Assembly: GCA_902461085.1 (NCBI GenBank)
Contig: CABPWH010000099.1
Span: 1 to 5,704 of the forward strand
Length of the DNA stretch: 5,704 nucleotides
Direction: 5' to 3'
Source: an uncultured Collinsella sp.
GTDB lineage: Bacteria; Actinomycetota; Coriobacteriia; Coriobacteriales; Coriobacteriaceae
The stretch's first letter is position 1. Each line of letters starts with the position of its first letter. The notes under the pieces are model-generated. The model was not told where the DNA came from. It ran no database searches and was given only the letters and a program-made list of their open reading frames with translations. A program made the position numbers and the translations under genes. Positions 5,664 to 5,704 of the stretch are shown here, piece after piece.

Positions 5664-5704
5664 AGGGGGGCGGAGCCGGGGCGGGGGCGCGGAGACGGCG
5701 GCGC
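5664..5704. other. G-rich low-complexity window edge
   Basis: The last ~40 bases are nearly all G and C, with G runs of five and six and only a few A, and no open frame or structure I can interpret. The composition matches the opposite edge of the window, which suggests a shared technical cause at contig or read ends. Confidence 0.45.

Noticed and set aside
1..5704. CRISPR array, insertion sequence, toxin-antitoxin or defence genes
   Set aside because: No direct-repeat array, transposase, terminal inverted repeats or small unassigned gene pair is visible; the window is filled by recognised housekeeping genes and the GH5-like gene.

Overview
The window is GC-rich, protein-dense bacterial DNA with every gene on the + strand. 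The GC level, strong avoidance of TTA, CTA and TCA codons, a short actinobacterial-type methionyl-tRNA synthetase and a gram-positive-style housekeeping cluster suggest an actinomycete. Class Coriobacteriia, perhaps a Collinsella-like gut organism, is my best guess. That placement is inferred from style, not from a marker-gene search.

Layout: positions 1-975 hold the 3' part of a glycoside hydrolase family 5-like protein whose 5' end is outside or lost. After 6 bases comes rsmI (982-1860), the 16S rRNA C1402 2'-O-methyltransferase. A 69-base gap carries an extended -10 promoter and a strong ribosome binding site for metG (1930-3531), methionyl-tRNA synthetase. A strong intrinsic terminator (3571-3606) separates metG from rsmA (3639-4499), the 16S rRNA A1518/A1519 dimethyltransferase. 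rsmA overlaps tatD (4489-5406), a metal-dependent TatD-family deoxyribonuclease, by 11 bases. A compact promoter then drives tRNA-Leu(CAG) at 5450-5536 with an encoded CCA, followed by its own intrinsic terminator (5544-5572). The last 130 bases contain no gene. They hold a 12-base inverted copy of the tRNA T-arm, two small hairpins, and then a G-rich low-complexity tail.

Functionally this is a translation-support block: two 16S rRNA methyltransferases that mature the decoding region, one aminoacyl-tRNA synthetase and one tRNA, with the TatD nuclease as the usual passenger. The rsmI, metG, tatD and rsmA neighbourhood is a known conserved association in gram-positive bacteria; here rsmA precedes tatD and no rnmV (ribonuclease M5) lies between them.

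I see no undescribed multi-gene system. The best leads are the GH5-like protein, which has lost the canonical Asn-Glu of its acid/base motif while keeping the nucleophile Glu, and the T-arm-like hairpin DNA downstream of tRNA-Leu. Both window ends are suspiciously G-rich and may be assembly or read-end artefacts.
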